Positions 1 to 8,892 of a DNA stretch of 64,000 bases are shown here, piece by piece. The stretch is from VGSG01 sp040756375. GTDB lineage: Bacteria > Desulfobacterota > Desulfomonilia > Desulfomonilales > Desulfomonilaceae. Position 1 is the stretch's first letter. Each line of letters begins with the position of its first letter. Made by a program: the position numbers and the translations under genes. Below the pieces are notes generated by a model. The model was given only the letters and a program-made list of their open reading frames with translations, did no database searches and was not told where the DNA came from. The stretch lies in NCBI GenBank assembly GCA_040756375.1, contig JBFLZC010000004.1, positions 310,001 through 374,000 of the forward strand, written 5' to 3'.

Positions 1-362
1 GCGACGGAACGCCTCCCGCTGGTGCGGACTTCTTCCGCAAGCGCAGACTGCGCGATTACGTCGCCGTGAATATCAAGGATTATGGGCGCGTTCACGAGGT
101 GTCGGCACAAGAAAAGGGCTTGCCCGGCTTCCGCGTCGCCGCAGTGAATGAAGTCGTATCGTCTCAGTTTTCCGCAGTGCTGTAGGAAAAAGAGCGAAGC
201 AGTGGAGCTCTTTCGTAGAAAAGGGGTATCTTCCATGCACAGGAAGTCGTATCCTATGCCTCTTTCTTCAAGGCACTGGGCGAGCTTGGTCAACCGATGA
301 GTGTAAGCGGATCGGTCCGCTCGCGGGTGGATTGATATGAATAGGCCCCGAAGATTCATCAT
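1..362 (-). CDS. Glycosyltransferase family 4-like protein, N-terminal part (cut by window edge)
   Basis: The minus strand is open from an ATG at 362 to the left edge, giving about 120 residues without a stop. The product opens with the beta-strand pattern LFISIHPRADRSAYTHRL, followed by a KLAQCLEERGIGYDFLCMED helix-strand unit, then YDFIHCGDAEAGQALFLCRH and PIILDIHGDV. This alternation and the D-I-H-G segment are typical of the N-terminal Rossmann half of GT-B (GT4) glycosyltransferases. A second ATG follows at once at 359, and no upstream start exists before an in-frame stop near 436. It is divergent from the polysaccharide genes that follow and probably belongs to the same surface-glycan locus. 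Donor and acceptor cannot be told, and the C-terminal half that binds the nucleotide sugar lies outside the window. Confidence 0.7.
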   Translation of the reverse strand, partial: MMNLRGLFISIHPRADRSAYTHRLTKLAQCLEERGIGYDFLCMEDTPFLRKSSTASLFFLQHCGKLRRYDFIHCGDAEAGQALFLCRHLVNAPIILDIHGDVIAQSALAEEVRTSGRRSV

Positions 363-522
363 TGGCTGCCGCAGGACAGTTCGGCCCGTACATCGGCGTT
401 TCGCCTCGTAAGCACACGAGGCTCGATCCAGGTCTTAACACATCACCATATGGTTGCGAGTGGGCTATTGCAACGAAATAGTTGTTCTGAAGCTGAGATC
501 AGCCCCACAAGCAAACGCGTTA

Positions 523-551
523 TGGCAACTTGCCAGGATTGTTGGTATAAT
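523..551 (+). promoter_or_regulatory. Putative sigma-70 promoter for the secreted-protein gene
   Basis: A perfect TATAAT lies at 546-551. A poor -35 match, TGGCAA at 523-528, is spaced by 17 bases. The -10 sits 43 bases before the ATG at 595 in the intergenic region shared with the divergent glycosyltransferase. Only the -10 is convincing. Confidence 0.4.
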
Positions 552-594
552 TAAGGCATTGTACAACGCGGTTTGAGTTGAGGTGGTGCGTCAA

Positions 595-1125
595 ATGGAG
601 CTCCGAGAAATGCTGCGCACATTGTTTCTGATCTTCATGATGGCCCTCCTGGCATCTCTATATCAGGCGACCACAGTTCAAGCGTTCACCGTGGACACGC
701 GGTTTCAGGAGTTGGAAAGCGGCCAATGGAGGCTGACCCGAAAAATGAATTACGAGGACGTGTTCGACATCGTGAAGATTAAGACCAACAAGCCTGTTGG
801 GTTCGCCCGATGGGACCCGTTACAGCGACGCTTCACCATGTTCGACAACGCCGGAAGATATTACGGATACTTGCAACCAACCATTGAAACGGTTCCGACG
901 GCCGATTTCTACAGGGAGCAGCTTTACTACGGCCAAGGGAACCGGTACAAAGGGGTCTTCATTCGTGCGCTGGGTGGTTGGCCACAGACAGAAGAGGCGC
1001 CGTACAGTGAGCTGGGGGGGGACTTTATGTATTATCCTCATGGGAGCATTCGCCCCACGTATCCAAGGACCCGCATTCACACTTTACCCTCCGTTGTAGA
1101 AGATGCTCTAGAGGCTGAACGGTAG
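595..1125 (+). CDS. Secreted protein of unknown function
   Basis: This encodes 176 residues. The ATG at 595 is preferred over the GTG codons at 583 and 586 because AGGTGG at 581-586 forms a Shine-Dalgarno site eight bases before it. The N-terminus is a clear signal peptide: MELREMLRT, a hydrophobic core LFLIFMMALLASLY, and a likely cleavage after TTVQA. The mature part is rich in aromatic and charged residues (FARWDPLQRRFTMFDN, FYREQLYYGQGNRYKG) and has no Cys pair or lipobox, so a soluble periplasmic or secreted protein is likely. It lies between glycan genes and may belong to that locus. I do not recognise a family. Confidence 0.7.
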   Translation: MELREMLRTLFLIFMMALLASLYQATTVQAFTVDTRFQELESGQWRLTRKMNYEDVFDIVKIKTNKPVGFARWDPLQRRFTMFDNAGRYYGYLQPTIETVPTADFYREQLYYGQGNRYKGVFIRALGGWPQTEEAPYSELGGDFMYYPHGSIRPTYPRTRIHTLPSVVEDALEAER

Positions 1126-1263
1126 GCAGATCCGCTCGCAGGAGCTGGCGTGAGCGCCGTGCCAAACCGCTGCTCTGGCATAATACGAACCCTTTGCGTG
1201 GTAGCGCAGGCAGAAGCCGTCTGATTCCAGCCTCCTCAAGTCCGAGCGAGAGAGAACCGACGC

Positions 1264-2709
1264 ATGGCGAAGTGGACCAGCATAGCGAAAAACGCTTTTG
1301 CGCTCGTAATAACAAACATTATCAATCCCGTGGTTTCTTTCGTGCTGGTCCTACTTATTTCCCGGTACCTTGGCGTTAAGGGCCTGGGCGAGTACTCTCT
1401 CGTTTTCTCTTACATCGGGATATTCGGGACGCTGGCCTCACTGGGGCTGGGTAGCTTCCTTACTCGAGAGGTCGCGCGGTACCCTGGAGAAGTTCACGAT
1501 TACGTCCTGAATGCGGCTGCATTTGGCGCGGCAGCTTCAGGGGTAGCCGTTCTTGCAATGGATGGCCTCATGGTGCTCATGGGATACGAGACAGACGTCC
1601 TGAGCGCCGCATTCATCTATTCTTTTTCGATGGTGGTGTCCACAGGGATCTATTATCTGGACGCGGTGTTGCGCGCGGCAGAGAAATCAGAATTCATAGC
1701 CTTGACCTATTTGCCGGAAAACTGCCTGAGAGTGGCGCTTTGTGTTTTCCTGCTTATTCAAGGATATGGGATCGTCAGTCTTTTCATCGCCATTCTCGCG
1801 ACGCGACTCCTGGCTCTTGTTCTCATGTCTTTCTTCTACGTTCGAACCGCGGGGCGTCCCGCGTGGCGGTTCAGGCCGGACCTCTGGCGCAAATTAGCCA
1901 AGGAGGCGCCCACATTCACCAGCATCGTGATCTTTTCGTCGCTCTATAACAGCGTTGACCAGATCATGCTCTCAAAGCTGGCAAGTATCGATGCGGTGGG
2001 CCTCTATAGCGCCTCGAACAGACTGGTAGAAGTTTGGAGAACCGTGCCCATAGCTTTTGCAGGGGCTCTCCTGCCGTTCCTTACGACTGAGTTTGCCAAG
2101 GGTCGGGAAGAGCTCGCGAGGCTCTGCACCAGGTCACTCAGATATGTGTTTATTGGATCACTTCCTATAGCAATCGGCACAACCATCCTTGCGGATCAGA
2201 TTATCGTTCTCATTTATGGTGAGAAGTTCGCAAGCGCTTCCGCGCTCTTGGCCGTCCAAATATTCGCACTCATCCCGTACAGCATGGTACTCGTCCTCGC
2301 CACGGTGCTGATCGCTACGGACAATCAGCGGATAGACCTGACGATAAACATGGTTTCGGCCGGGCTCAATTTTCTGCTCAATTTCCTTCTCATCCCGGTA
2401 TTCGCTGAAATGGGAGCGGTCCTGGCGACACTTATTACAATCATCATCTTCAATCAGTTGCAGTATATGTACATTCGAAGGAATTTGTTCTCTATACCGT
2501 TTCTCCGGATGATCCCGCGGCCGGCGCTGGCTGCTATGGGCATGGGTCTCGTGACCTATTTGCTGCGCGATTTGAATGTCTTTGCCAACGTGATAACATC
2601 CGCGGTAGTATACATTGGCCTTCTTGTGGCTCTGGGCGGACTTTCCCGCGAGGAACTCGGGTTTGTTCTGGGGTTGATCCGACGAAGCAAACGGGGGCCG
2701 AAGCCTTGA
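1264..2709 (+). CDS. Wzx-like polysaccharide flippase (MOP superfamily)
   Basis: The 481-residue protein has about 12-14 hydrophobic segments. It opens with the family-typical pattern AKNAFALVITNIINPVVSF, then ISRYLGVKGLGEYSLVFSY and the SLGLGSFLTREVAR loop. Such proteins flip undecaprenyl-linked oligosaccharides across the inner membrane, or belong to the wider O-antigen transporter family. The length is normal. The gene overlaps the next one by four bases (TTGA at 2706-2709), so the two are translationally coupled. Neighbouring glycosyltransferases and a PaaK/CapK-like enzyme fit a surface polysaccharide role. The exact repeat unit carried is unknown. Confidence 0.85.
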   Translation: MAKWTSIAKNAFALVITNIINPVVSFVLVLLISRYLGVKGLGEYSLVFSYIGIFGTLASLGLGSFLTREVARYPGEVHDYVLNAAAFGAAASGVAVLAMDGLMVLMGYETDVLSAAFIYSFSMVVSTGIYYLDAVLRAAEKSEFIALTYLPENCLRVALCVFLLIQGYGIVSLFIAILATRLLALVLMSFFYVRTAGRPAWRFRPDLWRKLAKEAPTFTSIVIFSSLYNSVDQIMLSKLASIDAVGLYSASNRLVEVWRTVPIAFAGALLPFLTTEFAKGREELARLCTRSLRYVFIGSLPIAIGTTILADQIIVLIYGEKFASASALLAVQIFALIPYSMVLVLATVLIATDNQRIDLTINMVSAGLNFLLNFLLIPVFAEMGAVLATLITIIIFNQLQYMYIRRNLFSIPFLRMIPRPALAAMGMGLVTYLLRDLNVFANVITSAVVYIGLLVALGGLSREELGFVLGLIRRSKRGPKP

Positions 2710-4094
2710 TTTCAGTTGCCCGCTACATGATCAACAGGCTGCCGGCGTCGGTCCAGGAAACGGCCCGAATTGTCGGAGATCTGATACCGGAGTCTTTGAA
2801 ATACGGCAAACCCTATCGAGATGCGATACAACTCCTTGCCCAAAGCAAGTACTGGGACCTTCAGCAGCTCCAGGAGTACCAGGACAATCTGCTCCGCCAA
2901 CTGATCAAGCACTGTTTTGCTCATGTGCCGTACTATCGGTCTCTATTCAGAGAACTTGGCTTAGGTCCCGAGGACATCAGGACCCAGGCAGATTTGAAGA
3001 AACTGCCGTTCCTCACCCGCGAAATTGTACGAAACCGGCCCCACGAATTGAAAGCCGACAACATCTCCCGATGGGACACGCTGGACTCACATACGGGCGG
3101 CAGTACCGGGACACCGCTCGATTTCTCGGTTAGCAGATCGCTTCACGCCCTGGATCGAGCACTTGTTAAGGACCATTTTCGTTCTCTCGGCTGGATGCCG
3201 CGTGACAGGATCGCCGTGCTCAGGGGGGACTCATTTGCGGATCCAGGGAGGAGGAGTCGGTACCTCCCTGGGTCTCGGCAGCTGGTCTTTTCCTTCAGGA
3301 ATGTGGACGACCGTGCTCTTGCGGAAATCGTGGACACCCTTGCAGAATTTGAACCTGATTTCATTGTCGGCTTCCCCAGCATTCTCAAGATCCTCTGCGG
3401 ATGGATGCAGCGCCACGAAAAGGAGATCAAAGCCCCGAAATCAATAGTCACCTCGTCAGAGACCCTGCAATGCGCACTGAAGGAGATGCTGGAAGATGTG
3501 CTGAAGGCGCCGGTTATCGACTTCTACGGTCACAATGAATTAACAGTGGCTGCGGTCCAATACGGATGTCGAGACATGTACCACGTCCGAGGAGAACTGG
3601 GCATCATGGAACTCGATCCCGTCGAAGGTGGGCAGTACGAAATGGTCGGCACCAGTCTGCATAATTATGCAATGCCCTTCATCAGGTACCGGACAGGAGA
3701 CCTAGCGATGAAACTCAAGGAGCGGTGCCGCTGTGGATTGGACCACTCCGTGCTGTCCGCGGTTTCCGGAAGATTGGGCGACATCATCATCACACCGGAA
3801 AGCAAGTATGTTTCCCCGTCGATTATCGATTACTGCTTCAACAATCTGGATGAGATCAAAGAAGGCCAGATCGTTCAGGAAGATATGGATCGGTTGAGAG
3901 TAAAGATCGTTCCCTGGGACGGTATTTCCGATGAGACGAAAGCCAAGCTACTGGCAGATATAGATGCGTCACTTCAATCCCCGCGCATGGTGGTGTCTAT
4001 TGATGTGGTCGATGAAATCCCACGAACCCCGGGAGGGAAGCGACTTATGGTGGTTTCTAATCTGAAGAATGACGATTTGTTCGGGGATTCGTGA
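2706..4094 (+). CDS. PaaK/CapK-like adenylate-forming enzyme (phenylacetate-CoA ligase family)
   Basis: The 462-residue product resembles the PaaK/CapK branch of the ANL (adenylate-forming) superfamily. The P-loop-like motif SHTGGSTGTPLDFS lies near residues 133-146, DFYGHNEL near 270, and a YRTGDLA motif near 325 precedes a small C-terminal domain with PRTPGGKR. A cysteine pair, RCRCG, follows the YRTGD motif. CapK-like members found beside flippases and glycosyltransferases are thought to activate an acyl group for transfer onto a glycan; that role here is inferred. The start is the TTG overlapping the flippase stop. An ATG seven codons later (2727) lacks a ribosome site and is less likely. 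Confidence 0.8.
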   Translation: MISVARYMINRLPASVQETARIVGDLIPESLKYGKPYRDAIQLLAQSKYWDLQQLQEYQDNLLRQLIKHCFAHVPYYRSLFRELGLGPEDIRTQADLKKLPFLTREIVRNRPHELKADNISRWDTLDSHTGGSTGTPLDFSVSRSLHALDRALVKDHFRSLGWMPRDRIAVLRGDSFADPGRRSRYLPGSRQLVFSFRNVDDRALAEIVDTLAEFEPDFIVGFPSILKILCGWMQRHEKEIKAPKSIVTSSETLQCALKEMLEDVLKAPVIDFYGHNELTVAAVQYGCRDMYHVRGELGIMELDPVEGGQYEMVGTSLHNYAMPFIRYRTGDLAMKLKERCRCGLDHSVLSAVSGRLGDIIITPESKYVSPSIIDYCFNNLDEIKEGQIVQEDMDRLRVKIVPWDGISDETKAKLLADIDASLQSPRMVVSIDVVDEIPRTPGGKRLMVVSNLKNDDLFGDS

Positions 4095-4125
4095 TGGACA
4101 GCCTGAGCAGGGGAGCACGCTGAGT

Positions 4126-6015
4126 TCAGGTTCCGGCCTGTCTTTCAAGCCAGCACACAAGTGCAACGATGGTCCAGATTTCCCGGTTCCGATCCCGCAC
4201 CCCCTTCAGGTGTTCTCGAAGAATGCCCTGACAGTATTCCGCGTTGAGCAGCCCTGTATCCGTGAGCCTTCTTTCCGAAAAGACGTCTTCGATGAACTCT
4301 CTGAGCTCATGCTGGATCCAGTAGGGTAGGGGAGGGGTGAACCCCTTCTTCTTGCTTTTCCTGATCTCCGGAGGAAGTAGGCCCTTGGCGGCTTTCCTCA
4401 AGAGCCGCTTGGTCTGCAGCCCACGCACCTTTAGCTCAGGGCTGATAAGGGCCGTCCTTTCCACCACCTCGTGATCCAGGAGAGGGACGCGGGCCTCCAA
4501 GGAATTGGCCATGGTCATCCGATCGACCTTGGTCAAATTGTCGTCCAGGAGGAAAGTCTTCGCGTCTACGTATAGGAGCTGATTCAATGGATGCGAAGCC
4601 CGGGCGATGTCGAAGTACTTGCCGAAGACCTCGAATGTGTCACGAAATCCTATCTTCAGCAAATCTGCACTCAAAAGCCGCTGCTTCTCTTCTTCAGAGA
4701 AGATCACCTTCCACCAGTAATGGCCTTGTTCCAACGGCAAGTCCGCGCCTGTCACGAATCGCTTTGCCCGATAATCAAAACTGATCCTTTCCAAGGAGGT
4801 GGGGAGTAGCATAACCAGAGGGTCAATAAGGTACCTTCTGAGCGTCTGAGGAATCATCCGGTAAAGCGCCGCCACCTTGTACGCCACGTGGGTGGGATAT
4901 CCCGCGAAGATCTCGTCGCCTCCATCGCCGGTAAGTACCACCTTTACCTTCTGTGCAGCCAGACGAGAAACCAGGTACGTCGGGATGGCTGAGTAATCCG
5001 CGAAGGGCTCATCAAAGGACGCGAGCAGGTCAGGTATGGACTCGATCATTCCCGGTTGAACCACCTGCGCAAGGTGTTCCGTTTCAAGGGCTTGAGCTAC
5101 CACGCGTGCATCCTGCGATTCGTCGTACGACGGCCGATCGAACCCTATCGTGAAGGTCTTGACCGGAGCCCCGAGCTTAGCCCGCATGATGGCTGTAACT
5201 ATGGTGGAATCGAGGCCGCTGCTGAGCAAGGCGCCCACCGGAACGTCCGCGATCATGTGGCGCTGCACGGCCCTTTGTAAGAGCTCCTGCAACTCCTCCT
5301 CGGAAGTGCGGGCATAAATACCCTCTTCGCCCGCAGGCGGTAGAGGAATATCCCAGTACGTACGTATGGTTACGCCGTTGGCCGAGCAGGTGAGTGTGGA
5401 AGCGGGTGGGAGCTTGCGTATGGCCCGATAGGCGGTGGCCGGTGTCGGCACATACAGGAGCGAGAGATAGTCGTACAAAGCCTGATAATCCAGGTCTCGG
5501 CTTATACCTGCCGGCATGATGGCCTTGATTTCGCTTCCAAAGACCAGCCTCCGGCCCGGGTCCAACGCATAGAAGAGAGGCTTGATCCCCATCCTGTCAC
5601 GCGCCAGAAATATCTTCTGTTGCCGCTCGTCCCAGAGGGCAAACGAAAACATCCCGTTGAGTCGTTTGACACAGTCCTCCCCCAATTCTTCGTATAGGTG
5701 CACGATCACCTCAGTGTCTGAGGTGGTCTGAAAGGTGTGACCTCGATGGATCAGGTCCGCCCGCAGCTCGGGGTAGTTGTAGATTTCACCGTTGTATACG
5801 ACCTGAAGTGAGCCGTCCTCGTTTGCGATGGGCTGGTGGCCGCTTTGGAGGTCAATAATACTCAACCGCCGCATGGCAAGGCCCACCTGTCCGTGAACGT
5901 ACATGCCTTGGTCGTCAGGACCGCGGTGAGTCATAGTCCGGTTCATCCGTTGGAGAACCGAAGGGTCAATCTGTGCAGTTTGGTCGAAGAGGAAGATGCC
6001 GCAGATGCCGCACAT
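4126..6015 (-). CDS. asnB: Asparagine synthase (glutamine-hydrolysing), AsnB type
   Basis: The 629-residue protein starts MCGICGIF, so Cys2 is the N-terminal nucleophile of the class II glutamine amidotransferase domain (residues 1 to about 210, with HRGPDDQG and VYNGEIYN). The synthetase domain follows, with the ATP-pyrophosphatase loop LLSSGLDSTIV near residue 262 and TGDGGDEIFAGYP near 360. The usual reaction is ATP-dependent amidation of aspartate with glutamine. Many extra AsnB copies in glycan loci amidate sugars or other substrates, and the position here between a flippase/CapK pair and a GT2 favours such a modifying role. It converges with the PaaK-like gene and lies 24 bases downstream of the GT2 on the same strand, so those two are likely co-transcribed. 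Confidence 0.9.
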   Translation of the reverse strand: MCGICGIFLFDQTAQIDPSVLQRMNRTMTHRGPDDQGMYVHGQVGLAMRRLSIIDLQSGHQPIANEDGSLQVVYNGEIYNYPELRADLIHRGHTFQTTSDTEVIVHLYEELGEDCVKRLNGMFSFALWDERQQKIFLARDRMGIKPLFYALDPGRRLVFGSEIKAIMPAGISRDLDYQALYDYLSLLYVPTPATAYRAIRKLPPASTLTCSANGVTIRTYWDIPLPPAGEEGIYARTSEEELQELLQRAVQRHMIADVPVGALLSSGLDSTIVTAIMRAKLGAPVKTFTIGFDRPSYDESQDARVVAQALETEHLAQVVQPGMIESIPDLLASFDEPFADYSAIPTYLVSRLAAQKVKVVLTGDGGDEIFAGYPTHVAYKVAALYRMIPQTLRRYLIDPLVMLLPTSLERISFDYRAKRFVTGADLPLEQGHYWWKVIFSEEEKQRLLSADLLKIGFRDTFEVFGKYFDIARASHPLNQLLYVDAKTFLLDDNLTKVDRMTMANSLEARVPLLDHEVVERTALISPELKVRGLQTKRLLRKAAKGLLPPEIRKSKKKGFTPPLPYWIQHELREFIEDVFSERRLTDTGLLNAEYCQGILREHLKGVRDRNREIWTIVALVCWLERQAGT

Positions 6016-6039
6016 TGGCAGTTGTCTCCGGGGCCGCGG

Positions 6040-6945
6040 CTAGTCCCGCTCCTGAAGGCGGATGGAAGCGAATTGGTCCAGGACCAAGCCGAAAAACATA
6101 ATGTTGATGCCTCCTGCAAGGAAGAGCACCACGCCTTCCGAGAACTGATGGAAGAGAATGAGATTGCGGATGGTAAGCCCAATGCCGATCAGCACGAGGG
6201 TGAGACCGGTAGGGAAGAAGATCTTGTTCGGATTCGCCATCGTGATGATTCGAAGGATCAATTGAATAAAGCGGAAACCGTCATGGAAAGGACGCAGCTT
6301 ACTCTGCGTATGCGCAGGCCGTGGATTGCCGGTTATAGGAACAAAGTCGACACTGTACCCCGCACCGATGAAACTCAACGTGGACGTAGATGGGAACGAG
6401 AACCCATTCGGATAAATGTGCAGAAACCTGCACGCAATATTGTGGTGAAACACCCTGAGTCCCGACGTGAGATCCTGGACGTTCTGCTCGGATAGGAATG
6501 ACGCGAGCCGTCGCAGAAAGAGGTTCCCGACTTTGCGAAGTCGGCCGCCTTCCTCGGGAGTGAATGCCCTCGCTCCAACCACCAGGTCGTAGCTATCCAA
6601 GCGATCAAGTAGACGAGGCAGATCCGCTGGATTGTGCTGACCGTCACCGTCGATAATGGCTACTCTTCCGCCGGAAATGGCTCTGAGCGCTGTCTTGACC
6701 GCGGCGCCATTGCCTTTTTGGAGTGGGTGGGAAATCACTTCCGCGCCTGCTTCCATAGCAACTCGAGCTGTGGCGTCCACGGACCCGTCGTTAACAACCA
6801 AAATTCTTGCCTCAGGTACATGCAGCTTCACGCCTTGGATTACGTCGCGGATCGTCTTTTCCTCGTTGTGCGCGGGAATCACGACCGTGACATCGTCTTT
6901 GACGGCCTGAGACTTGTGCACAGCGTGGATCTGTTCAGCGCTCAT
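6040..6945 (-). CDS. GT2 family glycosyltransferase with C-terminal membrane segments
   Basis: The product has 301 residues. Its GT-A domain carries VTVVIPAHNEEKTI near residue 20, LVVNDGSVDAT near 49 and the metal-binding DGDGQH near 99, as in the DPM1/polyprenyl-phosphate sugar transferase branch. Two hydrophobic segments near residues 240-290 anchor it in the inner membrane, an arrangement seen in enzymes that load a sugar onto polyprenyl phosphate. The gene is the first of a minus-strand pair with asnB, 24 bases apart. The sugar donor is unknown. Confidence 0.85.
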   Translation of the reverse strand: MSAEQIHAVHKSQAVKDDVTVVIPAHNEEKTIRDVIQGVKLHVPEARILVVNDGSVDATARVAMEAGAEVISHPLQKGNGAAVKTALRAISGGRVAIIDGDGQHNPADLPRLLDRLDSYDLVVGARAFTPEEGGRLRKVGNLFLRRLASFLSEQNVQDLTSGLRVFHHNIACRFLHIYPNGFSFPSTSTLSFIGAGYSVDFVPITGNPRPAHTQSKLRPFHDGFRFIQLILRIITMANPNKIFFPTGLTLVLIGIGLTIRNLILFHQFSEGVVLFLAGGINIMFFGLVLDQFASIRLQERD

Positions 6946-7415
6946 GGTTGCTCGCTCAATGGCACGTAACTGCCGGATTCCCGCCTAGCCGCTCCAGCCC
7001 GAGAGAATCACGGCTTGAACGTAGTCCGACAAGCAGGAATGCGCAATCAAATAGCATTATCGGCGTGAGGTGTCAATTTCAGCAAAGAAGGATAGAGCAG
7101 AGATGCCGCTCTCGCCGTTTGCCCGCAGTGTCGGTGAAGACGAACTCCTTTGCATTGACGCTACGCTGGTCGGCCAGGTAGACTGTCCACCCCTCAGCAC
7201 GCCAACCCAGCCTTCATCGACGGGGCAGGAGCAAGAGGGCGAGCTTGCGGAATTTGTGCTCGTTTTCTAGGTGACTTTCCCGTGACCCTAGGGGAACAGC
7301 ATGATTAGAGGGCCAGGGATGCAATACCTGGGCCCTAGTCCAAGAAAACCTTCTTGTCTGTTGCCCCACCAGCCTTGTGCTATAATGTAATTGAAGCGAC
7401 GAGGAGGGATTGAAC
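6946..7415. other. Intergenic region upstream of the toxin-antitoxin pair
   Basis: No convincing gene is seen in this 470-base stretch. The short open frames lack ribosome sites and protein-like composition. It separates the divergent GT2 and antitoxin genes, and its right end carries the antitoxin promoter. Confidence 0.5.
7378..7386 (+). promoter_or_regulatory. Extended -10 promoter of the antitoxin gene
   Basis: The sequence TGcTATAAT is an extended -10 with a perfect TATAAT at 7381-7386, 29 bases before the antitoxin ATG. No good -35 is seen, as is common for extended -10 promoters. Confidence 0.55.
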
Positions 7416-7679
7416 ATGCCCGGAAAGAGCGCACATCAAGAAGACTACGCCGCGATGATCGAACGGGCGTCGGTTAAGAAGAAAAGAACCAAGGTCGTTG
7501 ATCGCGAAGGCCGAGAGATCGCCGCAGTGATACCTATTGAAGATCTGGAATTCCTAGAGAAATTGGAGGACCAGATTGACCTGCTGGAAGCATTGGAAGC
7601 GGTCGAAGAGGCGCGCCGCGAAGGCGGCATCATTCGATGGGACGACTTCCTGTCTCAACTGAAAGCGGCTCGACCGTGA
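7416..7679 (+). CDS. Phd/YefM-like antitoxin
   Basis: This encodes 87 residues. ATG 7416 is preferred to the TTG at 7410 because GAGGAGGG at 7401-7408 is spaced seven bases from it. The segment VVDREGREIAAVIPIEDLEF resembles the Phd/YefM signature (a basic strand followed by a V-x-P/S-x-E-D helix), and the acidic helical C-terminus is typical of the toxin-binding part of such antitoxins. The downstream RelE/ParE-like gene overlaps by four bases (GTGA), as is normal for coupled toxin-antitoxin pairs. The antitoxin probably represses its own promoter. Confidence 0.7.
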   Translation: MPGKSAHQEDYAAMIERASVKKKRTKVVDREGREIAAVIPIEDLEFLEKLEDQIDLLEALEAVEEARREGGIIRWDDFLSQLKAARP

Positions 7680-7993
7680 GCTATGAGCTGTTTATCCTGC
7701 CCAAAGCCCAACGCCAAATCAATGCGCTCCCCAACAAGGACCGGCAGCGCATAATTGAAAAGATCAACTCCCTTCGCCAAAATCCCCGTCCTTCCGGCTC
7801 GCGCAAGTTGGTAGACACCGACGAATTCTACAGGGTGCGCGTGGGGCAATATCGTATCATCTATGCTCCATTTGACCAGCTTCTCTTCCTGCTGGTAGTC
7901 ACGGTGGGGCGGCGTCGGGACGTTTACGAAAGGCTGAGGAAGAAATTCAGTAGAGAAAGACTGTTGGCCATAATTGCCGACCGTGAGCTCTGA
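7676..7993 (+). CDS. RelE/ParE-family toxin
   Basis: The 105-residue protein starts at the GTG overlapping the antitoxin stop. It shows the RelE/ParE layout: SYELFILPKAQRQINALP at the N-terminus, DRQRIIEKINSLRQNPRP, then the strands FYRVRVGQYRIIYA and LLFLLVVTVGRRRDVYERL. RelE-type members cleave mRNA on the ribosome and ParE-type members poison gyrase. The R-VGxYRIIY core plus GRRRDVYE is closer to the RelE side. An extra basic C-terminal tail follows, to about residue 105. Confidence 0.8.
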   Translation: MSYELFILPKAQRQINALPNKDRQRIIEKINSLRQNPRPSGSRKLVDTDEFYRVRVGQYRIIYAPFDQLLFLLVVTVGRRRDVYERLRKKFSRERLLAIIADREL

Positions 7994-8035
7994 GCGTCCC
8001 GGCGCTCGTACCCCCTGGGACCAGCAAATATCCAC

Positions 8036-8254
8036 GTGCAGAGCGCGGGGTATTTGTTCTACAGTCTCGATGAGGAGAAATACCGGAAATGCGCAGAATG
8101 GGCCGACAAAATGCATCTGGGTACCTTGAAGGACCAGCTCAAGCGTGAACAAGGATTCGGAAACGAGTCCGAAGTCGAGCGCTACCGCACGCTGGTCAAG
8201 AAATACGAGGCAGAGATGAAGAGGAAGAGACACCCACGGAAGCCGGTGGATTAG
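8036..8254 (+). CDS. Small charged protein, uncertain
   Basis: A 72-residue frame beginning at GTG 8036 lies 43 bases after the toxin. It is hydrophilic, with a plausible alternation of acidic and basic residues (YSLDEEKYRKCAEWADKM, SEVERYRTLVKKYEAEMKRK) that looks coding. No good Shine-Dalgarno site is seen, and the frame stays open for some codons upstream of the GTG, so it may be the tail of a decayed gene. No family is recognised. Confidence 0.35.
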   Translation: MQSAGYLFYSLDEEKYRKCAEWADKMHLGTLKDQLKREQGFGNESEVERYRTLVKKYEAEMKRKRHPRKPVD

Positions 8255-8324
8255 GGGGGTGGCAGTTCTTGTGGTGTTACGGGTTCAGTGGGACTGAGCC
8301 TGACAGAGACAGTTGCTGGCTCGC

Positions 8325-8774
8325 TCAAGCGCCGGAGTGTAGAGAGCGCCGCGCATTCCTGACCCCAATGAGTACTCCCACGAAAGGGATAAGGTACAAT
8401 AGGCTGAAGGGGGCTAAGACACAGAAAAGTATCGTCAACCACAGGGGTTGCCGCAGGTATCTAGATAACCGGAACACGAGATAAATGAAGATTCCCTTTA
8501 TGAACAAGGTGAGTATCACGGCCAAGCCTACAAGGTCTTCCTGGGTCTCCTCCCCGGCTAGCACGCCGATCAGTCGAAAGCTGAAACTGACTCCCACAAG
8601 CGTAAAGAATCCGACAAGGAAGAAGTTTCTCTCCTTGCTGAGAGCTCTATTGCTGGCCCACTGTTTGGCAGCCGGAGACTCCGAGATGACCCGAGCGCGG
8701 TCAAAATCATAACCACAATTGCAGAGTTTGGCTGTTTCGGGATTTACCAATCCACAGTTCGGACAAGTAGTCAT
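8325..8774 (-). CDS. Zinc-ribbon membrane protein
   Basis: This encodes 149 residues from the ATG at 8774, which has GAGGG five bases upstream; a longer frame reaching 8966 has no ribosome site. The N-terminus MTTCPNCGLVNPETAKLCNC is a zinc ribbon with a CxxC pair and a C-x-C partner. Three hydrophobic segments follow, near residues 60-80, 88-108 and 115-140. This layout of a small cytoplasmic zinc ribbon tethered to the membrane is common among uncharacterised bacterial proteins. The function is unknown. Confidence 0.7.
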   Translation of the reverse strand: MTTCPNCGLVNPETAKLCNCGYDFDRARVISESPAAKQWASNRALSKERNFFLVGFFTLVGVSFSFRLIGVLAGEETQEDLVGLAVILTLFIKGIFIYLVFRLSRYLRQPLWLTILFCVLAPFSLLYLIPFVGVLIGVRNARRSLHSGA

Positions 8775-8892
8775 CCCGTCCCTCTGACGCGAACTGGCGC
8801 CTAGCCGTGCGCGACTTCTACGATTGGTTGATTCTCTCCTTGGATCTTTCCCGTGGTCTACGAGCTGAAGTGCTGGTTGCGTGTCGCTTGAA
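8775..8892. other. Intergenic spacer upstream of the zinc-ribbon gene
   Basis: The stretch between the zinc-ribbon gene and the decayed fragment shows no gene. It must hold the minus-strand promoter for the zinc-ribbon gene, but no clear -35/-10 pair is seen. Confidence 0.4.

Noticed and set aside
180..240. Apparent frameshift in the left-edge glycosyltransferase
   Set aside because: A recount of the run at 221-226 shows the frame is continuous; the first impression came from a misread base.
7655..8233. 192-codon frame antisense to the toxin and its neighbour
   Set aside because: It covers the RelE/ParE toxin and lacks a ribosome site and family-like text; it is a shadow.
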